Shown here: positions 36,342 to 45,583 of the stretch, piece by piece | Position numbering within the stretch: position 1 is the first letter of the stretch | Layout of the letters: the number at the start of each line of letters is the position of its first letter | Assembly: GCF_029953635.1 (NCBI RefSeq) | Contig: NZ_CP124543.1 | Coordinates: 3,017,455 to 3,081,454 of the forward strand | DNA: 64,000 nucleotides | Source: Halotia branconii CENA392 | GTDB lineage: Bacteria; Cyanobacteriota; Cyanobacteriia; Cyanobacteriales; Nostocaceae | Reading direction: 5' to 3' | Position numbers and translations under genes: made by a program | Notes under the pieces: model-generated | Database searches by the model: none | What the model was told of the DNA's origin: nothing | What the model saw: only the letters and a program-made list of their open reading frames with translations

Positions 36342-37418
36342 CTATTCGTCAATTTGCCAAGCATCCTTGGTGATTTCTTCATCAAAGATTTTCTTAGGAC
36401 GCACAATGACGATTATTTTCCCTAACAGAGGAAGTTCTGCTTCAGTTTCAAACCACTGAAAATCTAATTCTCCACCATTGTCAACGACAAAGTAACTAGA
36501 GTCATCCCATTGTCGTTGGGCGCGATCTATTACTACTAATAATGGTTTGGGCGGACTTGGTGGCTGGTTGGGGATGCGATCGCTATTACATAAAATTACC
36601 ACTGGATCTTCGGCATTTAGCAGCACTTGCCAACCCGGTAACGGAACCCAAGCTTGCTCACCTGCAAACTTGACTAAGCGAAATGGTTGAATCTCTTCTA
36701 CTATCGGCACATTTTGCAAGTCTTGAGGTGTTAATGGTAACTCACCCACAACTGGCAGAATGCGAGGCAATTCCTCGTCAGATTCAAATCGATAAAAAGG
36801 TAAAATCGGGGCTGGACGTTTAGAAACAACGGTAAAATCAACTAATAACTGTTCAATTTGTTTCCTAGCTTCGGGGGTATGAGCAAATCGTAAACCTTTG
36901 GCAATCAGACGCGATCGCTCTTGTAAATCTGTATATTGACGTGCCAGTTTCCACGATTGATAAGCAACAGCATCACCTGGATGGTTTGAAAATCCCTCCG
37001 GTAAATTGCGGAAACGAGAGAAATCTTTAATTGCTTTTGCTACATCCCGCGCTTCATCAGCATCAATTTTGTGAATAAAAGTCAGTTCAGCTGCAGCGGC
37101 TCGTTCTTCTTGAGTAAGTAAGCGTAACTCATATAAAATATCACTGCCTCTAGTAGCGTAATGCGATCGCGTTGCCTCCGATGCCCCACCCTTTTCTAAA
37201 GAATTATAAACTTGAGAACCAACAATCACCTGATTTTGTTGAATCGGCTCAAATCCAGTTTCTTCAAAGATTTGTTGAGGATTGTAACCAGATTTTTGCA
37301 ACGAAGCGATCGCCATTCCCCACTCTACCCAATTGCCTTGCTTTTGCCGCAGTTTTCGCAGCAACTCTTGTGTATTATCATTAGCAGGATTTTGAGGATT
37401 GGGTGATAAATCAGTCAT
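36342..37418 (-). CDS. raf1: Rubisco accumulation factor 1
   Basis: 358 residues, matching the cyanobacterial Raf1 chaperone that holds RbcL dimers during Rubisco assembly after the GroEL step. An N-terminal alpha domain (about 1-200, with LTQEERAAAAELTFIHKIDA and FSRFRNLPEGF) is joined by a linker to a C-terminal beta domain (about 215-350, with VPLPGWQVLLNAEDPVVILC), which mediates dimerisation. The extreme C-terminus is acidic. It stands alone and is not linked to rbcL, rbcX or rbcS, as is usual. The start is an ATG at 37418. Confidence 0.9.
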   Translation of the reverse strand: MTDLSPNPQNPANDNTQELLRKLRQKQGNWVEWGMAIASLQKSGYNPQQIFEETGFEPIQQNQVIVGSQVYNSLEKGGASEATRSHYATRGSDILYELRLLTQEERAAAAELTFIHKIDADEARDVAKAIKDFSRFRNLPEGFSNHPGDAVAYQSWKLARQYTDLQERSRLIAKGLRFAHTPEARKQIEQLLVDFTVVSKRPAPILPFYRFESDEELPRILPVVGELPLTPQDLQNVPIVEEIQPFRLVKFAGEQAWVPLPGWQVLLNAEDPVVILCNSDRIPNQPPSPPKPLLVVIDRAQRQWDDSSYFVVDNGGELDFQWFETEAELPLLGKIIVIVRPKKIFDEEITKDAWQIDE

Positions 37419-37810
37419 GGCGTGGGAGCTTCAACTTAAAAGATAATTGATACTTCATCAGCAAATCTTATTGTAATCTTTAACAGCGGACTATCTCTAC
37501 ACCCTACCGCTAGACAAAATTATGAGTTATGAATAATACACATAAGGTTAAGTGGGAGCAATTTGTCAGTGGTTAGTAGTCAATGGTCAGTAGCAAAGAT
37601 TAAAGATGTTTTTAAGATTATGAGGTGTTAAAGCATATCAAAAACAATACTTCGACAAGCGGTAGTTGAATCTCTACTTCGCCGCAGTTGAACGCAGTGG
37701 AAACTCAGTACATCCCTAACAACTGACAACTGACAATTGACCCGCATAACGTAAATTTACGCAAGGCTGAATTGCTATTCTCAATTACTTTGGGTATGGA
37801 ATGTAACAAT
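37419..37810. other. Intergenic region with repeats
   Basis: About 390 bp between the divergent raf1 and receiver-GAF genes. It contains a CACTGAG/TCGAAG-type palindromic repeat (about 37649-37709) and heptanucleotide CAACTGA/CAATTGA units (about 37720-37740). Promoters of both genes must lie here; none stands out. Confidence 0.55.
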
Positions 37811-38794
37811 ATGGTGAATATTGATAATAATTATTTTATGAATAACCTCAATTCCGAAATTCATACAAGTCGCCGTCCATTAGCAACTATAGAGCGACCA
37901 AAAAAGCTAAAAATATTAGTAGTTGATGATGAACCAGATAATCTCGATCTGCTTTATCGTACCTTTCGGCGAGACTTTAATGTTTTAAAAGCCGATAGCG
38001 GGATGAACGCCTTAGAAGTTCTGGCAGCAGAAGGAGAAGTAGCAGTAATCATCTCTGATCAACGGATGCCAGAAATGAAAGGTACTGAGTTTCTCAGTAA
38101 GACTGTACCTCAGTTTCCGGATACGGTAAGAATAATCCTCACTGGGTTTACAGATATTGAGGATTTAGTAGAGGCAATTAACGCTGGACAGGTTTATAAA
38201 TATATCACCAAGCCTTGGGACCCAGGTGAACTCAAGGCAGTGGTGCAAAGAGCCGCAGAAACTTATGACTTACTCAAGCAACGAACAGAAGAATTGCGCC
38301 GCGCTAATGCCCAAATGGCACTGCTGACTGTTTTGGTAGGGGTTACACAAGCTGCTCATAGCTTAGATGAAACTCTCACACCAATTGCTACAGCTTTTAG
38401 TGATAGTTTTGACGCTGATGGTTGTATTTTGCAGCTAATAGAGGAAAATACCTTAGTTGCGACTCAAGGCTCTTACAGTCCTGAAGGCAAGCTAAATAAC
38501 TGGTTAGATCAAGATTCCCTAACTCGTGAAGCGATCGCTACTGGAAAAATGCAAGTTTCTTTGAATGTAGCCAAAGATGCAAAATTAGCTGGTGTAACTC
38601 ACTACCAAGACAATAATGTGCAAGCACATTTAGTTATTCCAATTACTTACCGAAATGATATGTTAGGGGTACTATCGTTACAATGGCAACAGCCTTGTTC
38701 TTTGCGAGAAGATGAATTAACCTTAATTCATTTATCAGCAGAACTAGTAGCGATCGCCCTGACTAGTAGCCGCTGCCATCAAACAAAAATGTAG
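37811..38794 (+). CDS. Response regulator with GAF output domain
   Basis: About 327 residues. A receiver domain begins at KILVVDDEPDNLDLL, with the phosphorylated Asp in VIISDQRMPEMKG and the conserved Lys in YKYITKPWDPGEL. A short coiled linker (QRTEELRRANAQMALL) leads to a GAF domain (about 180-325). No DNA-binding, kinase or cyclase domain is present, so it probably signals by protein contact. In-frame starts at 37772 and 37838 are also possible; the N-terminus before the receiver is poorly conserved. menG follows 42 bp downstream on the same strand. Confidence 0.82.
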   Translation: MVNIDNNYFMNNLNSEIHTSRRPLATIERPKKLKILVVDDEPDNLDLLYRTFRRDFNVLKADSGMNALEVLAAEGEVAVIISDQRMPEMKGTEFLSKTVPQFPDTVRIILTGFTDIEDLVEAINAGQVYKYITKPWDPGELKAVVQRAAETYDLLKQRTEELRRANAQMALLTVLVGVTQAAHSLDETLTPIATAFSDSFDADGCILQLIEENTLVATQGSYSPEGKLNNWLDQDSLTREAIATGKMQVSLNVAKDAKLAGVTHYQDNNVQAHLVIPITYRNDMLGVLSLQWQQPCSLREDELTLIHLSAELVAIALTSSRCHQTKM

Positions 38795-38836
38795 CTTAGT
38801 GGCAAGTAGTCAAAAGAAAAAACAACTGACTAATTA

Positions 38837-39538
38837 ATGTCTACTGAAATTCGCGCCATTTTCGACCGTATTGCCCCAGTTTATGATCAGTTAAACAATT
38901 GGTTAAGTCTGGGGCAACATCGTATATGGAAGGAAATGACAGTCAAATGGAGTGCCGCCAAACCGGGAGATACAAGTCTCGACTTGTGTTGCGGCAGTGG
39001 TGATTTAGCTTTACGTTTGGCAAGGCGTGTGGGAACGACCGGACAGGTGTATGGTGTGGATTTTTCGCCCAATCTCCTAGCAACTGCAAAACAACGCTGT
39101 CAAAGCTATTACCCTCAACCTATAATTTCTTGGGTTGAGGCTGATGTCCTAGATTTACCCTTTGAAAATAATCAATTCGATGCCGCTACAATGGGCTATG
39201 GCTTAAGAAATGTTGTAGATATTCCCCGTAGTCTCCAAGAATTACATCGAGTTCTCAAACCGAGTGCGAAAGCAGCAATTTTAGACTTTCATCGACCTAG
39301 CAATCCCCAACTGCGCGCTTTTCAACAATGGTATCTAGATAATATAGTTGTACCAATGGCCAAGCAGATGGATTTAAAAGATGAATATGCATATATTAGT
39401 CCTAGCCTAGATCGCTTCCCCACAGGGAAAGAACAAGTAGAACTAGCTCGTCAAGTTGGTTTTGCAGCAGTCACACACTACCCCATTGCGAACGGTATGA
39501 TGGGAGTATTGGTAGTCAAAAAAATGAGTGATGAATGA
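38837..39538 (+). CDS. menG: Demethylphylloquinone/demethylmenaquinone methyltransferase
   Basis: A 233-residue SAM-dependent C-methyltransferase of the UbiE/MenG family, catalysing the last step of phylloquinone (vitamin K1, photosystem I) synthesis in cyanobacteria. The family opening FDRIAPVYDQLNNWLSLGQH is complete, motif I is LDLCCGSGDLAL, and the UbiE signature NQFDAATMGYGLRNVVD follows. The ATG lies 42 bp after the receiver-GAF gene. It could also be named ubiE, but cyanobacteria use it for phylloquinone. Confidence 0.94.
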   Translation: MSTEIRAIFDRIAPVYDQLNNWLSLGQHRIWKEMTVKWSAAKPGDTSLDLCCGSGDLALRLARRVGTTGQVYGVDFSPNLLATAKQRCQSYYPQPIISWVEADVLDLPFENNQFDAATMGYGLRNVVDIPRSLQELHRVLKPSAKAAILDFHRPSNPQLRAFQQWYLDNIVVPMAKQMDLKDEYAYISPSLDRFPTGKEQVELARQVGFAAVTHYPIANGMMGVLVVKKMSDE

Positions 39539-39641
39539 CGAGTTAAGATTGATGAATTTATCAAGTATGAGTAGTGTCTCATATCTAAGTTCTAATTCTT
39601 AACTTTTAATTTATACATTCTTAACTTTTTTAATTCTTCCC

Positions 39642-40877
39642 TTGGACTGGTCTCATCTTTGGCTTTATGTGTCTCCCCCCATACTTGGTGGAGTTATTGG
39701 CTATTTCACCAATGATATAGCCATCAAAATGTTATTTCGTCCCTACAGAGCAATTTATATTGGGGGGCGAAGAGTACCATTCACTCCTGGATTGATTCCT
39801 CGCAACCAGGAACGTTTGGCTCAAAATATTTCTAATACAATTATGCGATCGCTGTTAACGCCAGAAGAATTACAAAATTTGGCGCGCCGTTTATTACAAA
39901 CCGAACGCGTACAAGCAGCAATTTTGTGGTTGCTACAAATGGCAATCAAACAAATTAAAACAGATCAAGATGAAAAAAGCGCTAAAATTGTAGCGGGAAT
40001 TTTGCGTGATTTGTTAGGTGAATCATTACCACGTCTGTTAAAAGTCTTAGCACGGCGGGAAGATTTTTTAGAAGCGCAGATCAATCAAGTTTTTGATCAA
40101 ATATTACTGGAATTGCAATTAAGCGAAGAACAAGCTACAAGGTTAGCTGATTGGTTATTACAGGTAGTTATACCACCAGATGTATTACGTCAGACAATTA
40201 TTGATTTTTTAACTGATCGCACCATTGGAATTGTTGATGAAAGCTTTCGGGAAAAGACTAGCGGGACGTATTGGGTAGTAGCAAATCTATTTGGCTTACG
40301 TAATACTCTTACGAGACTAAGAACTTTTTGCTTAGATGAAAAAGAAGCAACTAATCAGCGTTTGCAAGAATTAATTCAAGATTTGCAAATGCGCGATCGC
40401 CTCAAAAAAATCTTGCAAAATTTATCTTTGCAAAATTTGCCAATTGGTACTGTACGCCAATTACGCAAGACTACGCGTGAAACTGTGCGTCATTATGTAC
40501 AAACTAGTGGCGGTGATTTGCTACAAGGATTAACAGACTCGGTTAATTGGGAAAATATTGCTTCGTTGCTACTTAATCGCCTTAGCAATTCGCCTGTAAT
40601 GAGTTCTTCTTTAGAAGTGGTAAGCCAAGAGTTAGCTTTTATTTTAGAACGGTATTTGGAAAAAGATTTAGAAGCGATCGTAGCGCAAGTAATTCCTATT
40701 TTGTCAATAGATCAGGTAATTGTTGACCGTGTCAAGTCAACTTCACCCGCCGATTTAGAAGCTGCAATTGAGGGAATTGTCAAAAATGAGTTACAGGCGA
40801 TTGTGACTTTAGGTGGTGTTTTAGGTGTGGTTGTAGGATTATTTCAAACAGTGTTTTTATTCTTGAATCAACTGTAA
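39642..40877 (+). CDS. DUF445-family membrane protein
   Basis: 411 residues. The start is a TTG reading [20 protein letters not shown]. It has the family block [44 protein letters not shown] (positions about 21-64) near the first membrane helix, a long helical middle, and a final membrane helix near the C-terminus ([19 protein letters not shown]). DUF445 proteins such as Bacillus YheB are membrane-bound and of unknown function. It follows menG by about 100 bp and may be co-transcribed. Confidence 0.85.
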   Translation: MDWSHLWLYVSPPILGGVIGYFTNDIAIKMLFRPYRAIYIGGRRVPFTPGLIPRNQERLAQNISNTIMRSLLTPEELQNLARRLLQTERVQAAILWLLQMAIKQIKTDQDEKSAKIVAGILRDLLGESLPRLLKVLARREDFLEAQINQVFDQILLELQLSEEQATRLADWLLQVVIPPDVLRQTIIDFLTDRTIGIVDESFREKTSGTYWVVANLFGLRNTLTRLRTFCLDEKEATNQRLQELIQDLQMRDRLKKILQNLSLQNLPIGTVRQLRKTTRETVRHYVQTSGGDLLQGLTDSVNWENIASLLLNRLSNSPVMSSSLEVVSQELAFILERYLEKDLEAIVAQVIPILSIDQVIVDRVKSTSPADLEAAIEGIVKNELQAIVTLGGVLGVVVGLFQTVFLFLNQL

Positions 40878-40948
40878 ATCAAGTGACAAACTGTAAAAAT
40901 GACCACACCATATAAAGTTGTCAATTTTTTTTACTAACTAAACTTTTA

Positions 40949-41266
40949 TCAGCTATTTAGGTTTGATCGATTCATTGGTGTTTTTGTATTCCACACTTGT
41001 TCAAATTCGGCTTTAGTAATGCCAAACTCTTCGATATCCTCTTTACCTAGAGGTTTATCGCATAACATTCCATAATTATCTAAAAAGTGGCTACCATCAT
41101 AAAATAAGACATTGCCATTTTCGTAAACCTCTATTTGTCTAACAGCACACAAGTCATGACCAACTTCCATAAAGTAGGTGCTAGTACCCCAAGCGTCATA
41201 GTCACCTCCTAGTGATTCATCCCAGAACCATTTGCAGTATTGCTTGATCTTTTTTGATAGAGACAT
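40949..41266 (-). CDS. Hypothetical protein, possibly DUF6881-like
   Basis: A 105-residue soluble, acidic protein. The central part (STYFMEVGHDLCAVRQIEVY and YENGNVLFYDGSHFLDNYG) followed by a KPLGKEDIEEFGITKAEFEQ tail resembles DUF6881-type small proteins, which read '...RKIEVFxDGR...LGExPxPxxEEI...EF'. Some such proteins occur as immunity factors in polymorphic toxin loci, but no toxin gene is visible nearby. The assignment is from pattern only. It converges with the DUF445 gene. Confidence 0.5.
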   Translation of the reverse strand: MSLSKKIKQYCKWFWDESLGGDYDAWGTSTYFMEVGHDLCAVRQIEVYENGNVLFYDGSHFLDNYGMLCDKPLGKEDIEEFGITKAEFEQVWNTKTPMNRSNLNS

Positions 41267-41530
41267 AATTGTTTACTCATCTGAGGGATTATTACTTTCA
41301 AGCTACTCTACAATAATGTGTTTATTGTGAGTTTAACCAAGAGTATCTTGAAAAGTTAAATACAGAAAAATGTTTTTGTAAGACAAAAATCTACTAAAAG
41401 TGGGCAGTGATCAATAATTAGTTTTACACCTTTAGATTGCTTTTCCCTAACCTTGTTTAGGTGTCTGCAAGAGAAAGCATCAACGGTAATACTATGATCT
41501 TACCATACTCTTCTCAACTTCTTTAATTGT

Positions 41531-41857
41531 TTAAGCTCTGTTTTCACTACCAGCTAATTTTCTTGATTCATAGTGACGGCAAGTTTGACAAGGGCCGCTG
41601 GGGTTAACAGCACAACGAATATAGCCAGACTGGGCATTGAATTTGCAACTAATGTCGCCAATCAGGTAACCTACACCTTCTAGATAGTAGCGATCGCTTT
41701 CAGTAGATGGAATGTTTTGCCGTACTCTGACTCCTGACAAATTTAGCGCAGCTTGCCTTAGCCGTGAGTGTGTCCGCAAGTGGGTTTTGCGGATCACCCA
41801 CAGGGAAATTAGGGACGGTAAAAAACCAACAGCAATCACTAAAAGTGTCTTTAACAT
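41531..41857 (-). CDS. DUF6464-like small cyanobacterial protein
   Basis: 108 residues: an N-terminal membrane helix (MLKTLLVIAVGFLPSLISLW), a basic stretch, and a C-terminal domain containing YYLEGVGYLIGDISCKFNA, YIRCAVNPSGPCQTC and RHYE. The spaced cysteines (C-x10-C, then CQTC) could bind a metal or form disulfides. The pattern is typical of a conserved cyanobacterial family annotated as DUF6464; its role is unknown. Confidence 0.65.
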   Translation of the reverse strand: MLKTLLVIAVGFLPSLISLWVIRKTHLRTHSRLRQAALNLSGVRVRQNIPSTESDRYYLEGVGYLIGDISCKFNAQSGYIRCAVNPSGPCQTCRHYESRKLAGSENRA

Positions 41858-42209
41858 TTCTGTTTACCTCTTTTATGCGCTGATTGTTCATCCCTGATGT
41901 TGCACTCTCAGAAAGAACGAAAGTCTAACTTTTTAGGGCAGTTCTGCCTCTTGACTTGCAAAACCAGCTGTTCCCAAGGCTATGAAGCTGAGAAAGTTGT
42001 TGTAGATTATGGCATCTAGAGACTTAGGGTAATCATTACCTGATACCATTTCTATCAGCATAACTGTTACAACCAAAGGCCTGATCTGTAATTGAATCTT
42101 TATAATTTTAAGATTTGTTAATCAGTGTCTCTTGTTCTGAATGAAAGAAGCAGGAAGAAGTAGGAAGAAAAATCTTCCCTCTTCTTGATCAGCATTAGCC
42201 GTACTCTAT
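41858..42209. other. Intergenic region, nothing recognised
   Basis: A 352-bp spacer between two minus-strand hypothetical genes. It is AT-rich and ends in a GGAAGAAAAATCTTCCCT hairpin (about 42160-42180). No frame or RNA gene is supported. Confidence 0.45.
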
Positions 42210-42647
42210 TTATCGCTGAGAGACCAATTTTTTTCTTTTAGTTTGCTGACGAAGTTTTTGGGCTAACAGCGCAGCTTCTCTTTCTGCTCGGAATAAATCA
42301 ACTTTCCGCGTAGTGATAATCAATGACTCATCTGGCTTTTGTTTCACCCAAGGCACACTAACTGTCAAATACTTGCAAATGCTTTTGCATGGTTTACCAT
42401 TCTCTTGTAGATAATTTGTTTGAGTGTTAAGAGTACTGGCTATTGCCTTTAACTCTAATATCTTTACTTCTAACTCGGCTGCCATTTGATTGATACTTTG
42501 TGCTTGTGCTATCAAATGCTCCCATCCATTGATGATATTTTCTTGCTGGGGTTGTAATGGCACTATGGCGTTATTTACCGTTATCACCTGTGATAAGGAT
42601 AATGGAAGCGAGATCGTATTACTATGGCTTTGTTCGATTGTTTTCAT
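42210..42647 (-). CDS. Hypothetical protein
   Basis: About 145 residues from the ATG at 42647 (MKTIEQSHSNTISLPLSLSQ); an ATG at 42683 adds 12 residues. The middle is a predicted helix with heptad-like spacing (INGWEHLIAQAQSINQMAAE and LEVKILELKAIASTL), followed by GKPCKSICKYLTVSVPWVKQ and a basic C-terminal helix (AEREAALLAQKLRQQTKRKK). It may bind nucleic acid or another helix protein. No family was recognised. It is isolated, with MITEs on its upstream side. Confidence 0.5.
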   Translation of the reverse strand: MKTIEQSHSNTISLPLSLSQVITVNNAIVPLQPQQENIINGWEHLIAQAQSINQMAAELEVKILELKAIASTLNTQTNYLQENGKPCKSICKYLTVSVPWVKQKPDESLIITTRKVDLFRAEREAALLAQKLRQQTKRKKLVSQR

Positions 42648-42683
42648 GGTTTCTCCTACAAGACTAAAGAGCTTGTAAGGCAT

Positions 42684-43114
42684 TCTATCAAATAGTTAGT
42701 ACAAATGTACCAAAAATTATATTGATGGTGAAACGGTATTACGCAGAGGCGCTTTAGTTAGTAAAAAGGTCTAATGCCCAGGGATTAGGGACTAAAGTGG
42801 TGTATTTCATCCAGATAAAAACGCCATAGCAATCCTATTTGATTTGTGAAAATTGGGAGGCTCAGATCCCTGATTTCTTTGAAAAGTCGGGGTTCTTATT
42901 GTTCACAAATGATTTAGGACTGCTATAGGACTCCTATTTGATTTTTGAACACGATTCAGTACATATCTATCCCTTCTTAACTGTTCCCTGTTTCCTGTTT
43001 CCTGTTCCCTACCTACACAAATAAATTCACCGAATCAAACCGGATTACTATATATATTTAATGATTTAAATAGTAAATTAATGAAAATTAAGATTTAGTG
43101 ATATGGTTTTAAGT
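42684..43114. other. Intergenic region with MITEs
   Basis: 431 bp between two minus-strand genes. It holds the 99-bp MITE at 42827 and, directly after it, a second repeat from about 42923 to 43052 that ends in AAACCGGATTACTATA, similar to the stretch at 63066-63132. It also contains GTTCCCTGTTTCCT units. No gene was recognised. Confidence 0.6.
42827..42925. mobile_element. 99-bp MITE with TAGCARTCCTA ends, copy 2
   Basis: Same length and ends as the element at 18377-18475 (TAGCAATCCTATTTGATTTG ... TTTAGGACTGCTA), with several substitutions in the central stem, where CCTGATTTC no longer pairs fully with AAGTCGGGG. It is therefore the more decayed copy. Confidence 0.72.
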
Positions 43115-43660
43115 TTAAAAATAATTATTTCTTTGATAACTTTTACGCCATCTTTCCAGATGATTGATAGATACATATTTACTGAGAACGTTAACACCAT
43201 TTCCTCTCCATTCAACTTCTGAATCAGTTGTGAAAACACCACATTCTAATTGTTCTAGATTAATATCCCAATATTCACTAAATCGACTTTTTAAAGTAAT
43301 AACTTGCTCAAATACTTTGTTTCTATGTTTATTTCTTCTTTTCCTTTCTGTTGCCCCTGTTGCTTCTGTATCAATAAACTTAGTTTCAATTAAAAATAGA
43401 TTACCTTGAAATGTAAGATAGACAAAATCACATTTACCTAAATCTGTATAATCTGCAATTGGAGATTTTTCAAATAACAATAATTCACAGCATGAAGGAA
43501 ACAATGATTTTATATTCAAAAATAAATAAGCTTGTAAAAGAAGTTCGTTATCATAAGGAAAAACGATAACCCCTTCAAAAAATTGTTTAATGTCTTGCTG
43601 AGTCTGAGGCTGAATTTTTTTACAATAAGAAACAAATTGATATAAATCGTTGGCAATCAT
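43115..43660 (-). CDS. Hypothetical protein, possible PD-(D/E)XK nuclease fold
   Basis: 181 residues with no family I can name. The segment GKCDFVYLTFQGNLFLIETK has the spacing of a PD-(D/E)XK core: an Asp in the first strand, then Glu-x-Lys in the next (LIETK). An N-terminal helical region precedes it and a basic stretch (ERKRRNKHRNK) follows. This core is shared by restriction and repair nucleases. The base composition is more AT-rich than that of its neighbours, which could reflect transfer. It is isolated between MITE-rich spacers. Confidence 0.5.
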   Translation of the reverse strand: MIANDLYQFVSYCKKIQPQTQQDIKQFFEGVIVFPYDNELLLQAYLFLNIKSLFPSCCELLLFEKSPIADYTDLGKCDFVYLTFQGNLFLIETKFIDTEATGATERKRRNKHRNKVFEQVITLKSRFSEYWDINLEQLECGVFTTDSEVEWRGNGVNVLSKYVSINHLERWRKSYQRNNYF

Positions 43661-44099
43661 CCAGTTTTAACTCCTTCCCCTAGCTCTAACCTAAGTCTTC
43701 ATAGCATAAAAAGATACCATTTTATACATAAAAATATCATCCGCATAAGTAACTAAAAAAACTAAAAAGACTTAATATACTTAAGTTTATATACTGTTGA
43801 CTTAAATTTAAGGTAAGTATTACTAAATACTTACAAATAAATATTTATACGAAAACTATAATTTTTCTACTTAGTAATACTAAGTAAGTCGGTGAAATAA
43901 AATCAAACTCTTTCTCCCCCTGCTCTTGGTCACTGAGCGTCCTTCGACTTCGCTCAGAAACCATAGTCGAAGTAAGCCGAAGTGCTGCCCCCTGCTTTAT
44001 TCCAATGATAATTATTGACATCAACCTACTTATCTTCAAGTTAGTTACATGCTAATTGCCCAATACTTTGTCGGCAAAGAAAATAAGAATAACAATCTA
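43661..44099. other. Intergenic region, AT-rich with one palindromic repeat
   Basis: 439 bp between a minus-strand hypothetical gene and the 3' end of dnaE-C. It contains a CACTGAGC/TCGAAGT repeat at about 43930-43987. The rest is AT-rich with TACTTAA/TTAAGTA inverted segments. Nothing else was recognised. Confidence 0.5.
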
Positions 44100-45446
44100 T
44101 TAGCTGCTAATCAAAGATTTTAGGTGAGCAGTAAATCTAGCATTTTGTAGAGCTTGAACTGTGATTCGAGAATCTTGCACACAAAATTGCCAACCTAAAC
44201 GAACTAATTTCCGAGAATTTTCTGCTTGTACAATTCCAATTACCGGCATTTTGGATTTTTCTTTATCCCCTGAATGTTCTTGTAAAACTGTTTTCAAGCG
44301 GTGCAATTCTTCAATATCGCCTGCTTGTTGAGGATTAAGTTCCACCATCACCATTTGTACTGTTTCTACTGGTTCTGCATCTTCAACTATTAATTGAGTT
44401 TGGTCATCCCGTCGGTCTATTTTACCCCAAATAATCAATCTAGTATCAACTTGTAGGAGAAAATCTATGCGTTCATAAGTTTTAGGAAAAACCACTGCTT
44501 CGGATTGGGAAGTCAAATCTTCGATTTGCAAAATGGCCATTGGGTCGCCTTTTTTAGTTATGACTTTTTTCACGTTATTGAGCATCACAACTGCACACAG
44601 CTTTGTATCTTCTCTTTGATCTCCCAACTGTGAAAGGTTAATCGGCGTGAGTAATGGTGTTATTTGTCGGAGAGATTTTAGTGGATGATCTGATACATAA
44701 AATCCCAACAATTCCTTTTCCATCCGTAATTTTTCTTGGGGAGGAAAATCAAGAACAGGGCTAGCTTTGGGAACCGCTTCAAAACCTTTATTGGTTTTAT
44801 TATTAGTATTAGAAAATCCACCTAATAAATCAAAGAGATTTCCTTGACCGCTAGCTCGATCTTTGGCACGAGATTGAGCCCAATCGTAAACTAGTTCTAA
44901 GTCTTTGATTAATTGCTGGCGATTTGATTCAATTTTGTCAAAGGCTCCACAATAAATTAGTGATTCTAAAGTCCGGCGATTAACTGCCCGCAGATCTAAA
45001 CGATCGCAGAAATTAGCAAGTGATGTGAACTCCCCTCCTGCATTTCTGGCTTCTAAAATAGAGGCGATCGCATTTTGTCCCACATTTCGCACTGCCGAGA
45101 ATCCAAACAAAATTTTCCCGGCTGCTGGGGTAAAATCTAGACCGGAACGATTAATATCTGGCGGATCTATTTGAATACCCATATTGGTACAGTTATTAAT
45201 ATATTTCTGCACCTTGTCTGTATCGCCACTGTTAGCCGTCAACAGTGCTGCCATGTACTCTAATGGATAATTAGCTTTTAAATATGCAGTTTGATAAGTG
45301 ACATAACCGTAGGCAGTTGAATGAGATTTATTGAAACAATTGGCGGCTACGAAATTGTTTTTGATGGCAAAATTATGGTCACGCTCAACGCCAATGTCAT
45401 AAACATTTTCTTTACCTATATATTTCCGAGTGATTATTTTAACCAT
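44100..45446 (-). CDS. dnaE: DNA polymerase III alpha, C-terminal half with split intein-C
   Basis: The protein starts with a 36-residue intein-C: MVKIITRKYIGKENVYDIG, then VERDHNFAIKNNFVAAN, followed by the +1 Cys of the extein (CFNKSHSTAYGY). In heterocystous and many other cyanobacteria dnaE is encoded as two genes whose products are joined by protein trans-splicing; this is the C-terminal partner. The extein part (about 412 residues) carries the end of the fingers/beta-binding region and the OB domain (CAVVMLNNVKKVITKKGD). An ATG at 45470 is in frame but adds eight residues foreign to the intein. The N-terminal half with intein-N is not in the window. Confidence 0.96.
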   Translation of the reverse strand: MVKIITRKYIGKENVYDIGVERDHNFAIKNNFVAANCFNKSHSTAYGYVTYQTAYLKANYPLEYMAALLTANSGDTDKVQKYINNCTNMGIQIDPPDINRSGLDFTPAAGKILFGFSAVRNVGQNAIASILEARNAGGEFTSLANFCDRLDLRAVNRRTLESLIYCGAFDKIESNRQQLIKDLELVYDWAQSRAKDRASGQGNLFDLLGGFSNTNNKTNKGFEAVPKASPVLDFPPQEKLRMEKELLGFYVSDHPLKSLRQITPLLTPINLSQLGDQREDTKLCAVVMLNNVKKVITKKGDPMAILQIEDLTSQSEAVVFPKTYERIDFLLQVDTRLIIWGKIDRRDDQTQLIVEDAEPVETVQMVMVELNPQQAGDIEELHRLKTVLQEHSGDKEKSKMPVIGIVQAENSRKLVRLGWQFCVQDSRITVQALQNARFTAHLKSLISS

Positions 45447-45583
45447 TTTCTCAGATCTCTTGGAAATCAAGTTTGTAAAATTAACTTATAAATTAACCAG
45501 GATTGTATTCTAGCTCATAGCCAATACCCAATCCTCTGCAATATGTACTAAAATCAATGACTTGAGTCACAAAGAGAGCAATC

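Noticed and set aside
36200..36406. Minus-strand frame between raf1 and the repeats
   Set aside because: Most of it lies within the GGTTCGCCAGTC inverted-repeat element, and it overlaps the raf1 3' end.
43661..44099. Possible small RNA in the AT-rich spacer
   Set aside because: No terminator with a U-tract or conserved stem was found, only a dispersed palindromic repeat.
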